A stretch of DNA of 64,000 nt, taken from contig JAAYIK010000014.1 in assembly GCA_012523465.1 (NCBI GenBank), positions 1-64,000 on the forward strand, written 5' to 3'. The notes beneath the pieces are model-generated. The model had not been told where the DNA came from. It did not search any database and saw only the letters and a list, made by a program, of their open reading frames with translations. Source of the stretch: Lysobacteraceae bacterium (GTDB lineage: Bacteria; Pseudomonadota; Gammaproteobacteria; Nitrococcales; AK92). This document shows positions 42,231 through 54,441 of the stretch, one piece after another. How positions within the stretch are numbered: position 1 is the first letter of the stretch; the number at the start of each line of letters is the position of its first letter. The position numbers were made by a program, and so were the translations under genes.

Positions 42231-42710
42231 ATGACGACGAAGACGGAACCACGCATCTGGGTTGGCTGGCGGGAATGGGTCGCGCTGCCGGAGCTCGGCA
42301 TCGACCGCATCAAAGCCAAAATCGACACCGGCGCCCATACTTCTTCCATCCACGCCATTCACATCCGCCGCTTTCGTGAAGCCGGCCGCGAGCGCGTCGC
42401 CTTCGCAGTCCATCCGCTGCAGCGGCGCACCGATCTCACGGTCGCCTGCGTAGCCGATGTCCTCGACGAGCGCTACGTGACCAGCTCCAGCGGTCACCGC
42501 AGCAAGCGCCTGGTGGTGCGCACCCTGCTGCAGATCGGCGACCAGCGCTGGCCCATCGAGCTGACGCTGGCCAACCGCGACGCCATGGGCTTTCGCATGC
42601 TGCTGGGGCGGACGGCGATGAAGGGCCGGCTGCTGGTCGATCCCAGCGCCTCGTTTCTTGTCGCCACAGGCGCAACCGCCGCCCCGCGGCCGACTTTTTG
42701 CGCGCCCTGA
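42231..42710 (+). CDS. rimB: RimB-like retropepsin-type protease ("ATP-dependent zinc protease" family)
   Basis: A 159-residue protein from the ATG at 42231. The core motif [13 protein letters not shown] carries the Asp-Thr-Gly of aspartic proteases, and the C-terminal half [23 protein letters not shown] is the family signature. Proteins of this family are usually next to rimK and have been linked in Pseudomonas to removal or control of glutamate tails on ribosomal protein S6. It is 17 nt upstream of rimK. The symbol is by analogy. Confidence 0.82.
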   Translation: MTTKTEPRIWVGWREWVALPELGIDRIKAKIDTGAHTSSIHAIHIRRFREAGRERVAFAVHPLQRRTDLTVACVADVLDERYVTSSSGHRSKRLVVRTLLQIGDQRWPIELTLANRDAMGFRMLLGRTAMKGRLLVDPSASFLVATGATAAPRPTFCAP

Positions 42711-42727
42711 CGGCAGCGGAGCCCGCA

Positions 42728-43642
42728 ATGACCAAGTCGCTGAACATTCTGGTACTGTCCCGCAGCCCCGAGTTGTACTCGACCCGCCGCCTGGTGGAGG
42801 CCGGCAGCGAGCGCGGCCATCGGGTGCGGGTGGTCGATCCGCTGCGCTGCTACATGAACATCAGCTCGCGACCGACGGTGCATTACATGGGCGAGGAGCT
42901 GAGCGGCTTCGACGCCGTCATCCCCCGCATCGGCGCCTCCATCACCTTTTACGGCACCGCCGTCGTCCGCCAGTTCGAGATGATGGGCGTATTCACCCTG
43001 AACGAGTCGGTGGCCATCAGCCGCTCCCGCGACAAGCTGCGCTCCCTGCAGCTGCTATCGCGCAAGGGCATCGGCCTGCCGGTGACCGCCTTCGGCTACT
43101 CGCCCGACGACACCCGCGACCTGATCCAGCTAGTCGGCGGCGCCCCGCTGGTCATCAAGCTGCTCGAAGGCACCCAGGGCAAGGGGGTGGTGCTGGCCGA
43201 AACCGACCAGGCGGCGGAGAGCGTGATCGACGCCTTTCGCGGCCTCAAGGCCTACTTCCTGACCCAAGAGTTCATCGCCGAGGCCAAGGGAGCCGACATC
43301 CGCTGCTTCGTCATCGGCGATCGGGTAGTGGCGGCCATGAAGCGTCAGGCCAAAGACGGCGAGTTCCGCTCCAACCTGCACCGCGGCGGCACCGCCATGG
43401 CGGTCAAGATCACCCCGCAAGAGCGGGCCACTGCCGTGCGCGCGGCCCGTACCATGGGCCTCAACGTGGCTGGCGTCGATCTGATGCGCTCTCACCACGG
43501 CCCGGTGGTGCTGGAGGTCAACTCCTCTCCCGGCCTAGAGGGCATCGAGTCCGCTACCGGCAAGAACATTGCCGGCCTGATCATCGAGTTCATCGAGAAA
43601 AACGCCCGCCCCGGCCGCACCAAGACCCGCGGCCGGGGCTGA
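42728..43642 (+). CDS. rimK: Ribosomal protein S6--L-glutamate ligase
   Basis: An ATP-grasp ligase of 304 residues that adds glutamates to the C-terminus of S6. The start [22 protein letters not shown] matches the family. ATP-grasp features are [37 protein letters not shown] and the Mg site [15 protein letters not shown]. In Pseudomonas, RimK is reported to respond to c-di-GMP, which is of interest given the c-di-GMP genes elsewhere in the window. Confidence 0.95.
   Translation: MTKSLNILVLSRSPELYSTRRLVEAGSERGHRVRVVDPLRCYMNISSRPTVHYMGEELSGFDAVIPRIGASITFYGTAVVRQFEMMGVFTLNESVAISRSRDKLRSLQLLSRKGIGLPVTAFGYSPDDTRDLIQLVGGAPLVIKLLEGTQGKGVVLAETDQAAESVIDAFRGLKAYFLTQEFIAEAKGADIRCFVIGDRVVAAMKRQAKDGEFRSNLHRGGTAMAVKITPQERATAVRAARTMGLNVAGVDLMRSHHGPVVLEVNSSPGLEGIESATGKNIAGLIIEFIEKNARPGRTKTRGRG
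43609..43638. repeat. GC-rich hairpin at the end of rimK
   Basis: A perfect 10-bp stem, CCCCGGCCGC/GCGGCCGGGG, with a 10-nt loop lies within the last codons of rimK and ends just before the stop. No T-run follows, so an intrinsic terminator is not complete. It may still pause polymerase or stabilise the transcript end. Confidence 0.35.
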
Positions 43643-43915
43643 GCACGCGGCCGGGCATGGTTGGGAAACCGCAGCCGCTTGATCGTCGCGACGCCGACAC
43701 TACCTGCCAACGAGGGATGCGCGGCGCCTGGCTGGCACGCCGCGGCCGACGCCCTGCAGGCCGGGCCGGCGCGGGTGGCGCTGGCTGCTCATCCGGCCGG
43801 GCGTCACCGCGCCCAGCGCCAGCGCCCGAAGCCTGCCGGCGGGCGCCTTTCAACCTGTCAGCCGTTTGGACATAATCCCCGCTCAAACAAAGCTTTTCGA
43901 GGTACGCACCCAAAC

Positions 43916-45583
<1,668 letters not shown>

Positions 45584-45769
45584 GGCCGCCCGCGATCGGA
45601 CTCGCGCCACCGGTCGTGCGCGAGCCTGGCGCTGGCCCGAGCCTGCCGCCCCGGTGGAAGGCTCGGGTCGCGTGCCTGGACGGCGGCCCTTCCGAGGCGA
45701 GCTCGAGCTTGCTATGGTTTCCGGCCTGCGCTTTCGCTACTTGAATTTCACTTCAGACACGGTCGTACC

Positions 45770-46651
45770 ATGCCAACACAACGCGACAACCAGTCCGGCC
45801 GCACCGCGATTCTGCTCATCCACTGCCCCGACCGTCGCGGCCTGGTCTCGGCGATCACCAACTTCATCTCCCGCAACGACGGCAATATCGTCTATCTGGA
45901 CCAGCACGTGGACGCGCAGAAGAAGGTCTTCTTCATGCGCATCGAGTGGGAGCTGGAGGGCTTTGCCATCGCCCCGGAGCGGATTGCCGACGAGCTCAAG
46001 CGCGAAGTCGCCGATCCCTTCCAGATGAACTGGGCGTTGCATTTCTCCGACGAGGTGCAGCGGATGGCGCTGTTCGTCTCCCGCCTGCCGCACTGCCTGT
46101 ACGACATCCTGGCCCGCTGGCAGTCGGGCGAGTGGCGAGTGGAGGTGCCGCTCATCATTAGCAACCACGAGGACCTGCGCCCGGTGGCCGAACGCTTCGG
46201 CATCCCCTACTACTGCCTGCCCATCACCCCGGACAACAAGCCGGAGCAGGAAGCCAGGCAGCTTGAGCTGCTGCGCGAGCACGACATCGACTTCGTCGTC
46301 CTGGCGCGCTACATGCAGATTCTCTCGCCCAGCTTCGTCGAGCAGTACCCGGAGCGGATCATCAACATCCACCACTCCTTCCTGCCCGCCTTCGCCGGCG
46401 CCAAGCCCTACCATGCGGCGCATGCGCGCGGGGTGAAGATCATCGGCGCCACCAGCCACTACGTCACCGCCGAGCTGGATGCCGGCCCCATCATCGCCCA
46501 GGACGTCACCGCCGTCACTCACCGCGACTCGGTGGAAGACCTGGTGCGCAAGGGGCGCGACCTGGAGAAGCTGGTGCTGGCGCGGGCCATCTGGACCCAC
46601 TTGCAGCGCAAGGTGCTCTGCTACGACAACCGCACCGTGATCTTCGACTGA
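45770..46651 (+). CDS. purU: Formyltetrahydrofolate deformylase
   Basis: PurU hydrolyses 10-formyl-THF to formate and THF, balancing one-carbon pools. The 293-residue protein has an N-terminal ACT domain (TAILLIHCPDRRGLVSAITNFI) and a formyltransferase-like catalytic domain: EVPLIISNHEDLRPVAERFG, DFVVLARYMQILSP, NIHHSFLPAFAGAKPYHAAHARGVKIIGATSHYVT and the Asp in ELDAGPIIAQDV. Upstream spacing of 186 nt suggests its own promoter. Confidence 0.95.
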   Translation: MPTQRDNQSGRTAILLIHCPDRRGLVSAITNFISRNDGNIVYLDQHVDAQKKVFFMRIEWELEGFAIAPERIADELKREVADPFQMNWALHFSDEVQRMALFVSRLPHCLYDILARWQSGEWRVEVPLIISNHEDLRPVAERFGIPYYCLPITPDNKPEQEARQLELLREHDIDFVVLARYMQILSPSFVEQYPERIINIHHSFLPAFAGAKPYHAAHARGVKIIGATSHYVTAELDAGPIIAQDVTAVTHRDSVEDLVRKGRDLEKLVLARAIWTHLQRKVLCYDNRTVIFD

Positions 46652-46697
46652 GCCGCCGGCGCTTGAGAAGCGGCGTGCGGGGCATTACTTCGCTGGC

Positions 46698-46856
46698 ATG
46701 GACGTCATCCGCATCCTCTGTGCCATCCTACTGCCGCCGCTCGGCGTCTTCCTGCAGGTCGGCATCGGCCTGCACTTCTGGCTCAACATTCTGCTGACCC
46801 TGCTCGGGTACATCCCGGGCATCATCCACGCCGTCTGGGTCATCGTGAAGAAATAG
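46698..46856 (+). CDS. Small Pmp3/YqaE-family membrane protein
   Basis: A 52-residue two-helix membrane protein: [19 protein letters not shown], then [20 protein letters not shown], then [19 protein letters not shown], the central W/L-N-I-L-L-T and YIPGIIHA are the family hallmarks. The related yeast Pmp3 affects membrane potential and salt tolerance; the bacterial role is unclear. It sits in the short space between purU and metG. Confidence 0.9.
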   Translation: MDVIRILCAILLPPLGVFLQVGIGLHFWLNILLTLLGYIPGIIHAVWVIVKK

Positions 46857-46942
46857 CGGGGCGCCCGCCCCGCCCGCTTCCCCCGGCCGGCGCGCGATCT
46901 GGCATAATGGCTTGCTTTCCACCGCAACCCGACGTAGTACTG

Positions 46943-48961
46943 ATGACGCGCACCATTCTCGTTACCAACGCCCTGCCCTATGCCAATGGCCCCATCCACC
47001 TGGGGCATCTGCTCGGTTACATCCAAGCCGATATTTGGGTGCGGTTTCAGCGCATGCGCGGTCACGTCTGCCACTATGTCTGTGCCGACGATGCGCACGG
47101 CACCCCCATCATGCTCAAGGCCCAGGCCGAGGGCATCAGCCCGGAGGAGCTGATCCAGCGAATCTGGGAAGAGCACAAGGCCGACTTCGCCGACTTCTTG
47201 ATCGAGTTCGACAACTACCACACCACGCACTCGCCTGAGAACCGGGAGCTGTCGGAACTGATCTACACCCGGCTGCGCGACAACGGGCACATCGTCTCTC
47301 GGCCGGTCATGCAGATGTATGACCCCGAGGCTAAGATGTTCCTGCCGGACCGCTACATCAAGGGCACCTGCCCGCAGTGCAAGACCCCCGATCAGTACGG
47401 CGACAACTGCGAGGCCTGCGGCATGACCTACTCGCCGGCCGAGCTGATCGACCCGGTGTCGGTGGTGACCGGCGCCACCCCGGTGGAAAAAGAGTCGCTG
47501 CAGTATTTCTTCAAGCTGTCCGATTTCGAGGACTGGCTGAGACAGTGGGTCAGCCCCGAGCACATGGAGGCCGAGGTCGCCAACAAGGTGCAGGAGTGGT
47601 TCGAAGACGGCCTGCGCGACTGGGACATCTCCCGCGACGCCCCCTACTTTGGCTTCGAGATCCCCGACGTGCCGGGCAAGTACTTCTACGTCTGGCTGGA
47701 TGCGCCCATCGGCTACATGGCGTCGTTCAAGAACTACTGCGAGCGGGCTGGCATCGACTTCGATGGCTTCTGGCAACCCGACTCTCAGGCCGAGCTGGTG
47801 CACTTCATCGGCAAGGACATCATACGCTTCCACTGCCTGTTCTGGCCGGCCATCCTGCGCGGGTCCGGCTTTCGGGTGCCATCCTGGATCAGCGTCAACG
47901 GTTTCCTGACCGTCAACGGCCAGAAGATGTCGAAGTCGCGCGGCACCTTCATCATGGCGCGCACCTATCTGCAGCACCTCAATCCGGAGTACCTGCGCTA
48001 CTACTTCGCCGCCAAGCTGAGCTCCGGCGTGGACGACCTGGACCTCAACCTGACCGATTTCGTCCAGCGGGTGAACGCCGACCTGGTCGGCAAGCTGGTC
48101 AACATCGCCAGCCGTTGCGCCGGCTTTATCAACAAGCGTTTCGACGGCCGCCTCAGTACTAGCCTGGCCGCGCCCGCGCTGTTCCAGGAGTTCGCCACCG
48201 CCGCCGAGCCCATCGCCGAGCTGTACGAACGCCGCGAGTACGCCCGTGCCATGCGTCGCATCATGGAACTGGCCGACAGGGCCAACCAGTACATCGACGA
48301 GGTCAAGCCCTGGGTGGTGGCCAAGCAGGCTGGCCAGGAGCAGCAGCTGCAGGAAATCTGCACCATGGGGCTGCACCTGTTCCGGCAGCTGCTGGTCTAC
48401 ATCAAGCCGGTGGTGCCAAGGCTGGCGCGGCAAGCCGAGGAGTTCCTGGGCGTCGCCCCGCTGAGCTGGAAAGACGCCGCCCAGCCCTTGCTGGACCATG
48501 TCATCAATCCTTACCAGCCGCTGCTGACGCGGGTCGACCCCAAGGCCGTCGAGGCCATGGTCGAGGCATCCAAGGAGACCATCGGCGACCAGGCCGCCGA
48601 CAACACGAAAGCGAGCGACATGGAACCCATCGCCCCCGAAATCGAATACGACGATTTTGCCAAGATCGATCTGCGCATCGCCCGAATCGTCAAGGCCGAG
48701 CACGTGGAAGACGCCGACAAGCTGCTCAAGCTCACGCTCGACCTGGGCGGCGCGCAACGCCAGGTTTTCGCCGGCATCAAATCCGCCTATCAGCCGGAGC
48801 AGCTGGAAGGCAAGCTCACCGTGATGGTGGCCAATCTCAAACCGCGCAAGATGCGCTTCGGCGTCTCGGAGGGCATGGTGCTGGCCGCCGGCCCCGGCGG
48901 CAAGGACATCTGGCTGCTGGAGCCGCACCCGGGCGCGCAGCCGGGAATGCGGGTCACCTGA
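46943..48961 (+). CDS. metG: Methionine--tRNA ligase
   Basis: A class I synthetase of 672 residues from [25 protein letters not shown] (HIGH motif as HLGH). The knuckle [17 protein letters not shown] binds zinc. KMSKS is at about residue 328 ([11 protein letters not shown]). The C-terminal dimerising tRNA-binding domain (about 570-672) contains [25 protein letters not shown]. An in-frame start at 46907 would add 12 residues and is less likely. Confidence 0.97.
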   Translation: MTRTILVTNALPYANGPIHLGHLLGYIQADIWVRFQRMRGHVCHYVCADDAHGTPIMLKAQAEGISPEELIQRIWEEHKADFADFLIEFDNYHTTHSPENRELSELIYTRLRDNGHIVSRPVMQMYDPEAKMFLPDRYIKGTCPQCKTPDQYGDNCEACGMTYSPAELIDPVSVVTGATPVEKESLQYFFKLSDFEDWLRQWVSPEHMEAEVANKVQEWFEDGLRDWDISRDAPYFGFEIPDVPGKYFYVWLDAPIGYMASFKNYCERAGIDFDGFWQPDSQAELVHFIGKDIIRFHCLFWPAILRGSGFRVPSWISVNGFLTVNGQKMSKSRGTFIMARTYLQHLNPEYLRYYFAAKLSSGVDDLDLNLTDFVQRVNADLVGKLVNIASRCAGFINKRFDGRLSTSLAAPALFQEFATAAEPIAELYERREYARAMRRIMELADRANQYIDEVKPWVVAKQAGQEQQLQEICTMGLHLFRQLLVYIKPVVPRLARQAEEFLGVAPLSWKDAAQPLLDHVINPYQPLLTRVDPKAVEAMVEASKETIGDQAADNTKASDMEPIAPEIEYDDFAKIDLRIARIVKAEHVEDADKLLKLTLDLGGAQRQVFAGIKSAYQPEQLEGKLTVMVANLKPRKMRFGVSEGMVLAAGPGGKDIWLLEPHPGAQPGMRVT

Positions 48962-48997
48962 ACCACCCGGGCACCGCTGCCCGGCAGCGAACACTCC

Positions 48998-49642
48998 ATG
49001 TCCACGCCCCTTGCCGACGCCATCGACGCCCTGCTGCCGCAGACTCAATGCACCAAGTGCGGCTACGCTGGCTGTCGTCCCTATGCCGCGGCCATCGCCA
49101 ACGGCGAGGCCGACATCAACCAGTGCCCGCCGGGTGGCGAGGCCGGGATCCGGGCACTGGCGCGGCTGCTGGGTCGCGAGTTCAAACCCCTCGACCCGCA
49201 GCACGGCACGGAGCCGGCAGCCCCGCTGGTGGCATGGATCGACGAGGCGACCTGCATCGGCTGCATGCTCTGCATCAAGGCCTGTCCGGTCGACGCCATC
49301 GTCGGCACCCGCAAGCGCATGCACACCGTCATCGCCGCCGAGTGCACCGGCTGCGAGCTGTGCATCCCAGTCTGCCCGGTGGACTGCATCCACCTGCGCC
49401 AAGAGCCGCCCAGCCAAGCCGGCGCCGACCCAAGAGTGCGGCAGCACCGGCGGCTGCGCTACCGGAGACGGCAGGAACGGCTGGCGCGGGAGGCGGCCGA
49501 GCTGGCCGAGCGCCGCCGCCGCAAGCGGGAAGCGCTGAAAGCCGCGCAGGCTGCGGAAGACCCGCGCAAGGCGGTCATCGCCGCGGCCCTGGAGCGGGTG
49601 CGGCAGAAGCGCGCCCGCCAGACCCAGCGGCCCGAACCCTGA
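48998..49642 (+). CDS. RnfB-like soluble iron-sulfur protein without the rest of an Rnf complex
   Basis: A 214-residue protein. The N-terminal [4Fe-4S] domain of RnfB type is [16 protein letters not shown] with a fourth Cys in NQCPPGGE. Two ferredoxin motifs follow, [18 protein letters not shown] and [18 protein letters not shown]. The C-terminus (about 145-214) is a very basic, Arg/Ala/Glu-rich helix. The N-terminal membrane helix of true RnfB is missing and no rnfA, C, D, G or E is near. The place between metG and nth is that of rnf loci in related bacteria, so this may be a relic or a stand-alone electron carrier. Confidence 0.88.
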   Translation: MSTPLADAIDALLPQTQCTKCGYAGCRPYAAAIANGEADINQCPPGGEAGIRALARLLGREFKPLDPQHGTEPAAPLVAWIDEATCIGCMLCIKACPVDAIVGTRKRMHTVIAAECTGCELCIPVCPVDCIHLRQEPPSQAGADPRVRQHRRLRYRRRQERLAREAAELAERRRRKREALKAAQAAEDPRKAVIAAALERVRQKRARQTQRPEP

Positions 49643-49682
49643 TCCGCGTCTTCACGGCACAGATAAGCAAGACAATCGACCA

Positions 49683-50315
49683 ATGAACAAGGAGAAACGG
49701 CGGGCGATCTTCGAGCGCCTGCGCGAAGCCAATCCCAACCCCACCACCGAGCTGGAATACGCGACACCGTTCCAACTGCTGGTGGCCGTGATTCTCTCGG
49801 CACAGATGACCGACCGTGGCGTCAACAAGGTCACGCGGCCCCTGTTCCAGGAAGCCGGCACGCCCGCAGCCATGCTGGCGCTGGGCGAGGAAGGGCTGCG
49901 CGAGCGCATTCGCAGCATCAACTACTGCAACACCAAGGCCGCCAATATCATCAAAACCTGCCGCATCCTGCTGGAGCGGCACGGCGGCGAAGTCCCCAAC
50001 GACCGGGCGGCCTTGGAAGCCCTGCCCGGGGTCGGCCGCAAGACCGCTAACGTCATCCTCAACACCATCTTCGGTGAACCGGTGATGGCGGTGGACACCC
50101 ACATCTTTCGCGTCGCCAACCGCACCGGCCTGGCCCCCGGCAAGACCGTGCGCGAAGTCGAGGACAAGCTGACCCGGCTCGTGCCCAAGGAATTTTTGCG
50201 CAACGCCCACCACTGGCTGATTCTGCACGGCCGCTACATCTGTGTGGCCCGCAAACCGCGCTGCGGCGCCTGCATCATTTACGACCTGTGCGAGTACAAG
50301 GAGAAAACCGCCTAG
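49683..50315 (+). CDS. nth: Endonuclease III
   Basis: A bifunctional DNA glycosylase/AP lyase for oxidised pyrimidines, 210 residues. The helix-hairpin-helix is LEALPGVGRKTANVILN with catalytic Lys, followed by the catalytic Asp in AVDTHIFRVANR. The C-terminal cluster loop has four Cys in the C-x6-C-x2-C-x5-C spacing (CVARKPRCGACIIYDLC). It follows the RnfB-like gene by 40 nt. Confidence 0.97.
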   Translation: MNKEKRRAIFERLREANPNPTTELEYATPFQLLVAVILSAQMTDRGVNKVTRPLFQEAGTPAAMLALGEEGLRERIRSINYCNTKAANIIKTCRILLERHGGEVPNDRAALEALPGVGRKTANVILNTIFGEPVMAVDTHIFRVANRTGLAPGKTVREVEDKLTRLVPKEFLRNAHHWLILHGRYICVARKPRCGACIIYDLCEYKEKTA

Positions 50316-50389
50316 CCGTGCCCGGCGCGGTTTGAAACCGCCAGCGATTCCGTTTAACTTGCAGACCCCGGAATCTCGCAGGTGCCGCC

Positions 50390-50833
50390 ATGCTGTTCTC
50401 CCACGACCGCAATCAGCTTCGCCGCTTCTACGTCGAATCCTGGCGCAAGGCCAGGCAGGGCCTGCCGCTGGAACCGCTAGAGCGCCTCGTTGCCGAAGTC
50501 GTCGCCGAGCATCCGGAATACCATGCGCTGCTGGAAAGCGAGGAGCGGGCCCTGGGGCGCGAGTTCCTGCCCGAGCACGGCGAGACCAATCCGTTCATGC
50601 ACATGGGACTGCACATCGCCATCCGCGAGCAGGTCGCCAGCAACCGCCCGCAAGGCATCGCCGCCCTGTACCGACGCTTCTGCAAGGCATTGGGCAGCAA
50701 GATGGACGCCGAACATCTGATGATGGACGCGCTGGCCGAGAGCCTGTGGCTGGCGCAGCGGCAGGGCACCCCGCCCGACGAAGCGGCCTACCTGGCCCAG
50801 CTCAAGCAAATGCTGCAGCGGCTGGGTCGATAA
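50390..50833 (+). CDS. DUF1841 family protein
   Basis: A 147-residue cytosolic helical protein. MLFSHDRNQLRRFYVESWRKARQGLPLEPLE and the central NPFMHMGLHIAIREQVASNRPQGI are typical of DUF1841. The C-terminus has HLMMDALAESLWLAQR. Function is unknown. It is convergent with the GGDEF/EAL gene. Confidence 0.88.
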   Translation: MLFSHDRNQLRRFYVESWRKARQGLPLEPLERLVAEVVAEHPEYHALLESEERALGREFLPEHGETNPFMHMGLHIAIREQVASNRPQGIAALYRRFCKALGSKMDAEHLMMDALAESLWLAQRQGTPPDEAAYLAQLKQMLQRLGR

Positions 50834-50852
50834 GGCACCGCTGCCTGCCTCG

Positions 50853-53048
50853 TCACGGCAGCCATTCCGGCCGATGCAGGGCGTGCCCCTGCGCGTAATC
50901 CACCCCCAGCCGGCGCAGGGCGACCAGGGTGGCCTCGTCCTCGACGAACTCGGCGATGGTGCGTATCCCCATGATGTGCCCCACCTGGTTGATGGCCTCG
51001 ACCATGGAATGGTCGATGGGATCGCTGCTCATGTGCTTGACGAACAGGCCGTCGATCTTGAGGTAGTCCACCGGCAGGGTGCGCAGATAGGCGAACGAGG
51101 ACAGCCCGGAGCCGAAATCGTCGAGCGCGAAGGCGCAACCGGCCTCATGGAGGGCATCGATGAAGCGCCGGGCCCGCTCCAGGTTGGCGATAACAGCAGT
51201 TTCGGTGATCTCGAAGCAAATGCGGCGGGGATCGATGGCAGCCACGGCCAGCTGCTGTTGCACGTAATCGAGGAAGTGTTCGTCGTTGAGCGACTGCCCC
51301 GAGAGGTTGATGTTGAAGCGGCGGATGGCCTCCAGCGCCGGCATGCCGGCCCGGATGCGCTCGAAGACCGTGTGCACCACCCAGCGGTCGATGTGCGGCA
51401 TCATGTTGAAGCGCTCTGCCGCCGGCAGAAAGCGCCCCGGCAAGACCAGCGTCCCATCCGGCTCCTCTAGCCCCAGCAGCACCTCCGCCATCTCCTCTCC
51501 CGCCTCGTGCAGCGGGACGATGCGCTGGTAGCGGAGCCGGAACGCATCCTGGTCCAGCGCGCGCTGGATGCGCTGGGTCCAGCGTGCTTCGCCGTGGCGG
51601 ACAGCCAGTCTCTCGTCCCGCGGCGAGGCGACGTGCACTCGTCCGCGTCCCTGCTCCTTGGCGATGAGGCAGCTGCTCTCGGCGGCCGCCAGCGCCGCCG
51701 GGGTGCTGTCAGCGTCCAGCGGCACCAGCCCGATGGAGGCCGATACCTTGAAGGTGTGGCTTTCCCAATGGAAGCGGAAATCGCCGAAGGCGCCGCAAAT
51801 GTCCTCCGCCAACCGTTGCGCGCTCGCCAGGTCGCAGTCCATTAAGAGGATGCCGAACTCGTCGGCCCCCAGCCTGGCGGCGCAGTCGGTCTCGCGCACA
51901 TGGCGCTGCAGCAGCCGGGCAACCTGCTGCAGCAGGGCATCACCGGCCTGGTGCCCGCAAGCCGCGTTCACCAGCTTGAACTGGTCCAGATCGAGAAAGC
52001 ACAGCGCATGCTGGCGCGGTGACTCGCGCAGCTCTTCCAGCAGCTGCTGCAACCTGCCTTCGAAGGCTGCGCGGTTGCTCAGGCCGGTCAGCGCATCGTG
52101 GCTGGCCTGATAGGAGACCGCCCGAGCCATGCCGCGCAGCTCGGTGACGTCGCGCAACACCACCACGACCCCACGCTCGCTGCGGCCGGCGCCGACGATG
52201 GGTGCCACCGAGACTTCCGCCGCCGCCTCCTGCTTGCCGCCGCCCTCACTGTGCAAGGCCAGCTGCCCCAGCACCACCGGCCCGCCCCGGCTGCGGCTCA
52301 ACCGCACCAGATCCGGGGGCACCGCATCCGTACTCTCATCCCGCAGCTGCAGCACCTGCTGCAGCGGCCGGCCGCGCGCCTCCTGCCGGCTCCAGCCGGT
52401 CAGCCGCTCGGCGGCCGGGTTGAGCGAGATGACGCGGCCGCCGGCATCAGCCACAATCACGCCGTCACCGATGGAACGCAACGTCACCTCGGCCAGTTCC
52501 TGCTCCTCGTTCAGCCGGTGCGCCAGCTCCTCGCGCTCGAAGCTCAACACCAGGGCGCGGCGAATCAGCTGCACGGCGTTGCGGGAGGAGTCGAGTATGA
52601 CTAGGAAGCCGAACAGCGGGAGACTGCCGAAGCCCAGGGCGCAGACCAGGAAGACCGCGAAGGCCAGATCCAGGGGATGGCCGGTGTAGCCGGCCATGCC
52701 GAGCACGGCAGCCCAGCTGATCGCCTGCAGCGCGACCAGGCCGCTGCCGAGCGCAGCCCAGCGGCGATACTGCCGCTCCGTCGGCTGTGCCCGCTCGAAC
52801 CAGCGCGCCGCCAAATGACGGGCGACGGCGATACCGCTGGAGAGGAAGAACCAGGCCAGTAGCCAGTCGGCCGGCAGCCGGGCATAGAAATTCAGGAACA
52901 CCAGCACCGCATAGATGATGCTGGTGCGGTAGGCGTACTTGGTGACCGCGTAAAGGTTGCGGAGCTGCTCGAACCGCAGCCGGAATCTTTGTCTTCTGCC
53001 GCTGCCGGTCGTCCCCTGCCAGGCAGGCGCGACGCTGCGCTTCGTCAT
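50853..53048 (-). CDS. Membrane PAS-GGDEF-EAL protein (c-di-GMP turnover)
   Basis: A 731-residue inner-membrane signalling protein. Four hydrophobic helices (about 45-62, 64-82, 100-120, 128-152) are followed by a coiled region, PAS (about 185-305), GGDEF (about 310-470) and EAL (about 485-731). The GGDEF motif is GADEF (394-398), possibly still active. The EAL motif is EVLLGL (522-527): Ala to Val, and the Arg that normally touches c-di-GMP replaced by Gly. Other EAL residues are kept: EITETAV, DDFGSG (643-648), YLKIDG and EFVEDE. Weak or regulated phosphodiesterase activity is the best guess. It belongs to no operon. Confidence 0.9.
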   Translation of the reverse strand: MTKRSVAPAWQGTTGSGRRQRFRLRFEQLRNLYAVTKYAYRTSIIYAVLVFLNFYARLPADWLLAWFFLSSGIAVARHLAARWFERAQPTERQYRRWAALGSGLVALQAISWAAVLGMAGYTGHPLDLAFAVFLVCALGFGSLPLFGFLVILDSSRNAVQLIRRALVLSFEREELAHRLNEEQELAEVTLRSIGDGVIVADAGGRVISLNPAAERLTGWSRQEARGRPLQQVLQLRDESTDAVPPDLVRLSRSRGGPVVLGQLALHSEGGGKQEAAAEVSVAPIVGAGRSERGVVVVLRDVTELRGMARAVSYQASHDALTGLSNRAAFEGRLQQLLEELRESPRQHALCFLDLDQFKLVNAACGHQAGDALLQQVARLLQRHVRETDCAARLGADEFGILLMDCDLASAQRLAEDICGAFGDFRFHWESHTFKVSASIGLVPLDADSTPAALAAAESSCLIAKEQGRGRVHVASPRDERLAVRHGEARWTQRIQRALDQDAFRLRYQRIVPLHEAGEEMAEVLLGLEEPDGTLVLPGRFLPAAERFNMMPHIDRWVVHTVFERIRAGMPALEAIRRFNINLSGQSLNDEHFLDYVQQQLAVAAIDPRRICFEITETAVIANLERARRFIDALHEAGCAFALDDFGSGLSSFAYLRTLPVDYLKIDGLFVKHMSSDPIDHSMVEAINQVGHIMGIRTIAEFVEDEATLVALRRLGVDYAQGHALHRPEWLP

Positions 53049-53155
53049 GATTCTTGCCTAGAGCACGCCCTATCCATGGGTATGACCGCATCGTGCGGCA
53101 GAGCGCATCGGTTACATGCCGCGGGCGGACAGCCAGCCGCCCGCGACGCAGGGGC

Positions 53156-54370
53156 TCAGCGGCGCCCCAGCTTGGCCGCGATACGCAGCCGCAACGCGTT
53201 CAGTCGGATGAAGCCGTGGGCATCGCGCTGGTCGTAGGCACCAGCATCGTCCTCGAAGGTGGCCATGCGCTCGTCGAACAGCGAATCCTGCTCGGACTTG
53301 CGGCCCACCACCATGACGTTGCCCTTGTAGAGCTTGAGCCGCACCACGCCGTTGACGACCTGCTGGGTGTGGTCGATCAGCGCCTGCAGCGCCTTGCGCT
53401 CCGGACTCCACCAGTAACCATTGTAGATGAGGCTGGCGTAGCGTGGCATGAGCTCGTCCTTGAGGTGTGCCACCTCGCGGTCCAGGGTGATGGACTCGAT
53501 GGCCCGGTGCGCCTTCAGCAGAATGGTGCCGCCCGGCGTCTCGTAGCAGCCGCGCGACTTCATGCCGACATAGCGGTTCTCCACCAGGTCCAGCCGGCCG
53601 ATGCCGTTCTCGCCGCCCAGCCGGTTGAGCCTGGCGAGCAGGCTGGCGGGGCTGAACCGCTCGCCGTCGATGGCGACCGCATCGCCACGCTCGAAGGCGA
53701 TCTCAATGTAGGTGGGCTTGTCGGGCGCTTTCTCGGGCGACACCGTCCAGCGCCACATGTCCTCTTCGGGCTCGGCCCACGGATCCTCCAGGTGACGCCC
53801 TTCATAGGAGATGTGCAACAGATTGGCGTCCATGGAGTACGGCGCGCCTTGCCGCTTGCGGGCATCGACGGGGATGCCATGCCTGTCGGCGTAGGCTAGC
53901 AGCTTCTCGCGCGAGTTAAGGTCCCACTCGCGCCAGGGCGCGATCACCTTAATGGCCGGGTCGAAGGCATAGTAGCCGAGCTCGAAGCGGACCTGATCGT
54001 TGCCCTTACCGGTGGCGCCGTGGGCGACCGCGTCGGCCCCGACCTGGGCGGCGATCTCCATCTGCCGCTTGGCGATCAGCGGCCGGGCGATGGAGGTGCC
54101 GAGCAGGTATTCGCCCTCGTAGACGGCGTTGGCACGAAACATGGGAAAGACGAAATCGCGGACGAACTCTTCCCGCAGATCTTCGATGAAGATTTCCTTC
54201 ACGCCCAGCTGCTGCGCCTTCTGCCGCGCCGGTTCGAGCTCCTCGCCCTGCCCCAGGTCGGCGGTGAAGGTCACCACCTCGCATTGGTAGGTTTCCTGCA
54301 GCCACTTAAGAATGACGGAGGTATCGAGGCCTCCGGAGTACGCGAGTACGACCTTCTTGACTTCGCTCAT
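53156..54370 (-). CDS. argG: Argininosuccinate synthase
   Basis: ArgG joins citrulline and aspartate with ATP in arginine synthesis. The start [24 protein letters not shown] gives 404 residues, the normal size, with the SGGLDTS pyrophosphatase loop. The second signature is in [17 protein letters not shown]. It belongs to the same pathway as argD and argF about 4.5 kb away on the other strand. It is divergent from pyrC; a small dyad lies between them. Confidence 0.96.
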   Translation of the reverse strand: MSEVKKVVLAYSGGLDTSVILKWLQETYQCEVVTFTADLGQGEELEPARQKAQQLGVKEIFIEDLREEFVRDFVFPMFRANAVYEGEYLLGTSIARPLIAKRQMEIAAQVGADAVAHGATGKGNDQVRFELGYYAFDPAIKVIAPWREWDLNSREKLLAYADRHGIPVDARKRQGAPYSMDANLLHISYEGRHLEDPWAEPEEDMWRWTVSPEKAPDKPTYIEIAFERGDAVAIDGERFSPASLLARLNRLGGENGIGRLDLVENRYVGMKSRGCYETPGGTILLKAHRAIESITLDREVAHLKDELMPRYASLIYNGYWWSPERKALQALIDHTQQVVNGVVRLKLYKGNVMVVGRKSEQDSLFDERMATFEDDAGAYDQRDAHGFIRLNALRLRIAAKLGRR

Positions 54371-54441
54371 ATGCCTTGCCCGAGATGAGTAGACTGGCCC
54401 GGCCGGATAGCCCGAGCGGGCGCCCATGATCCTCGCTCACC

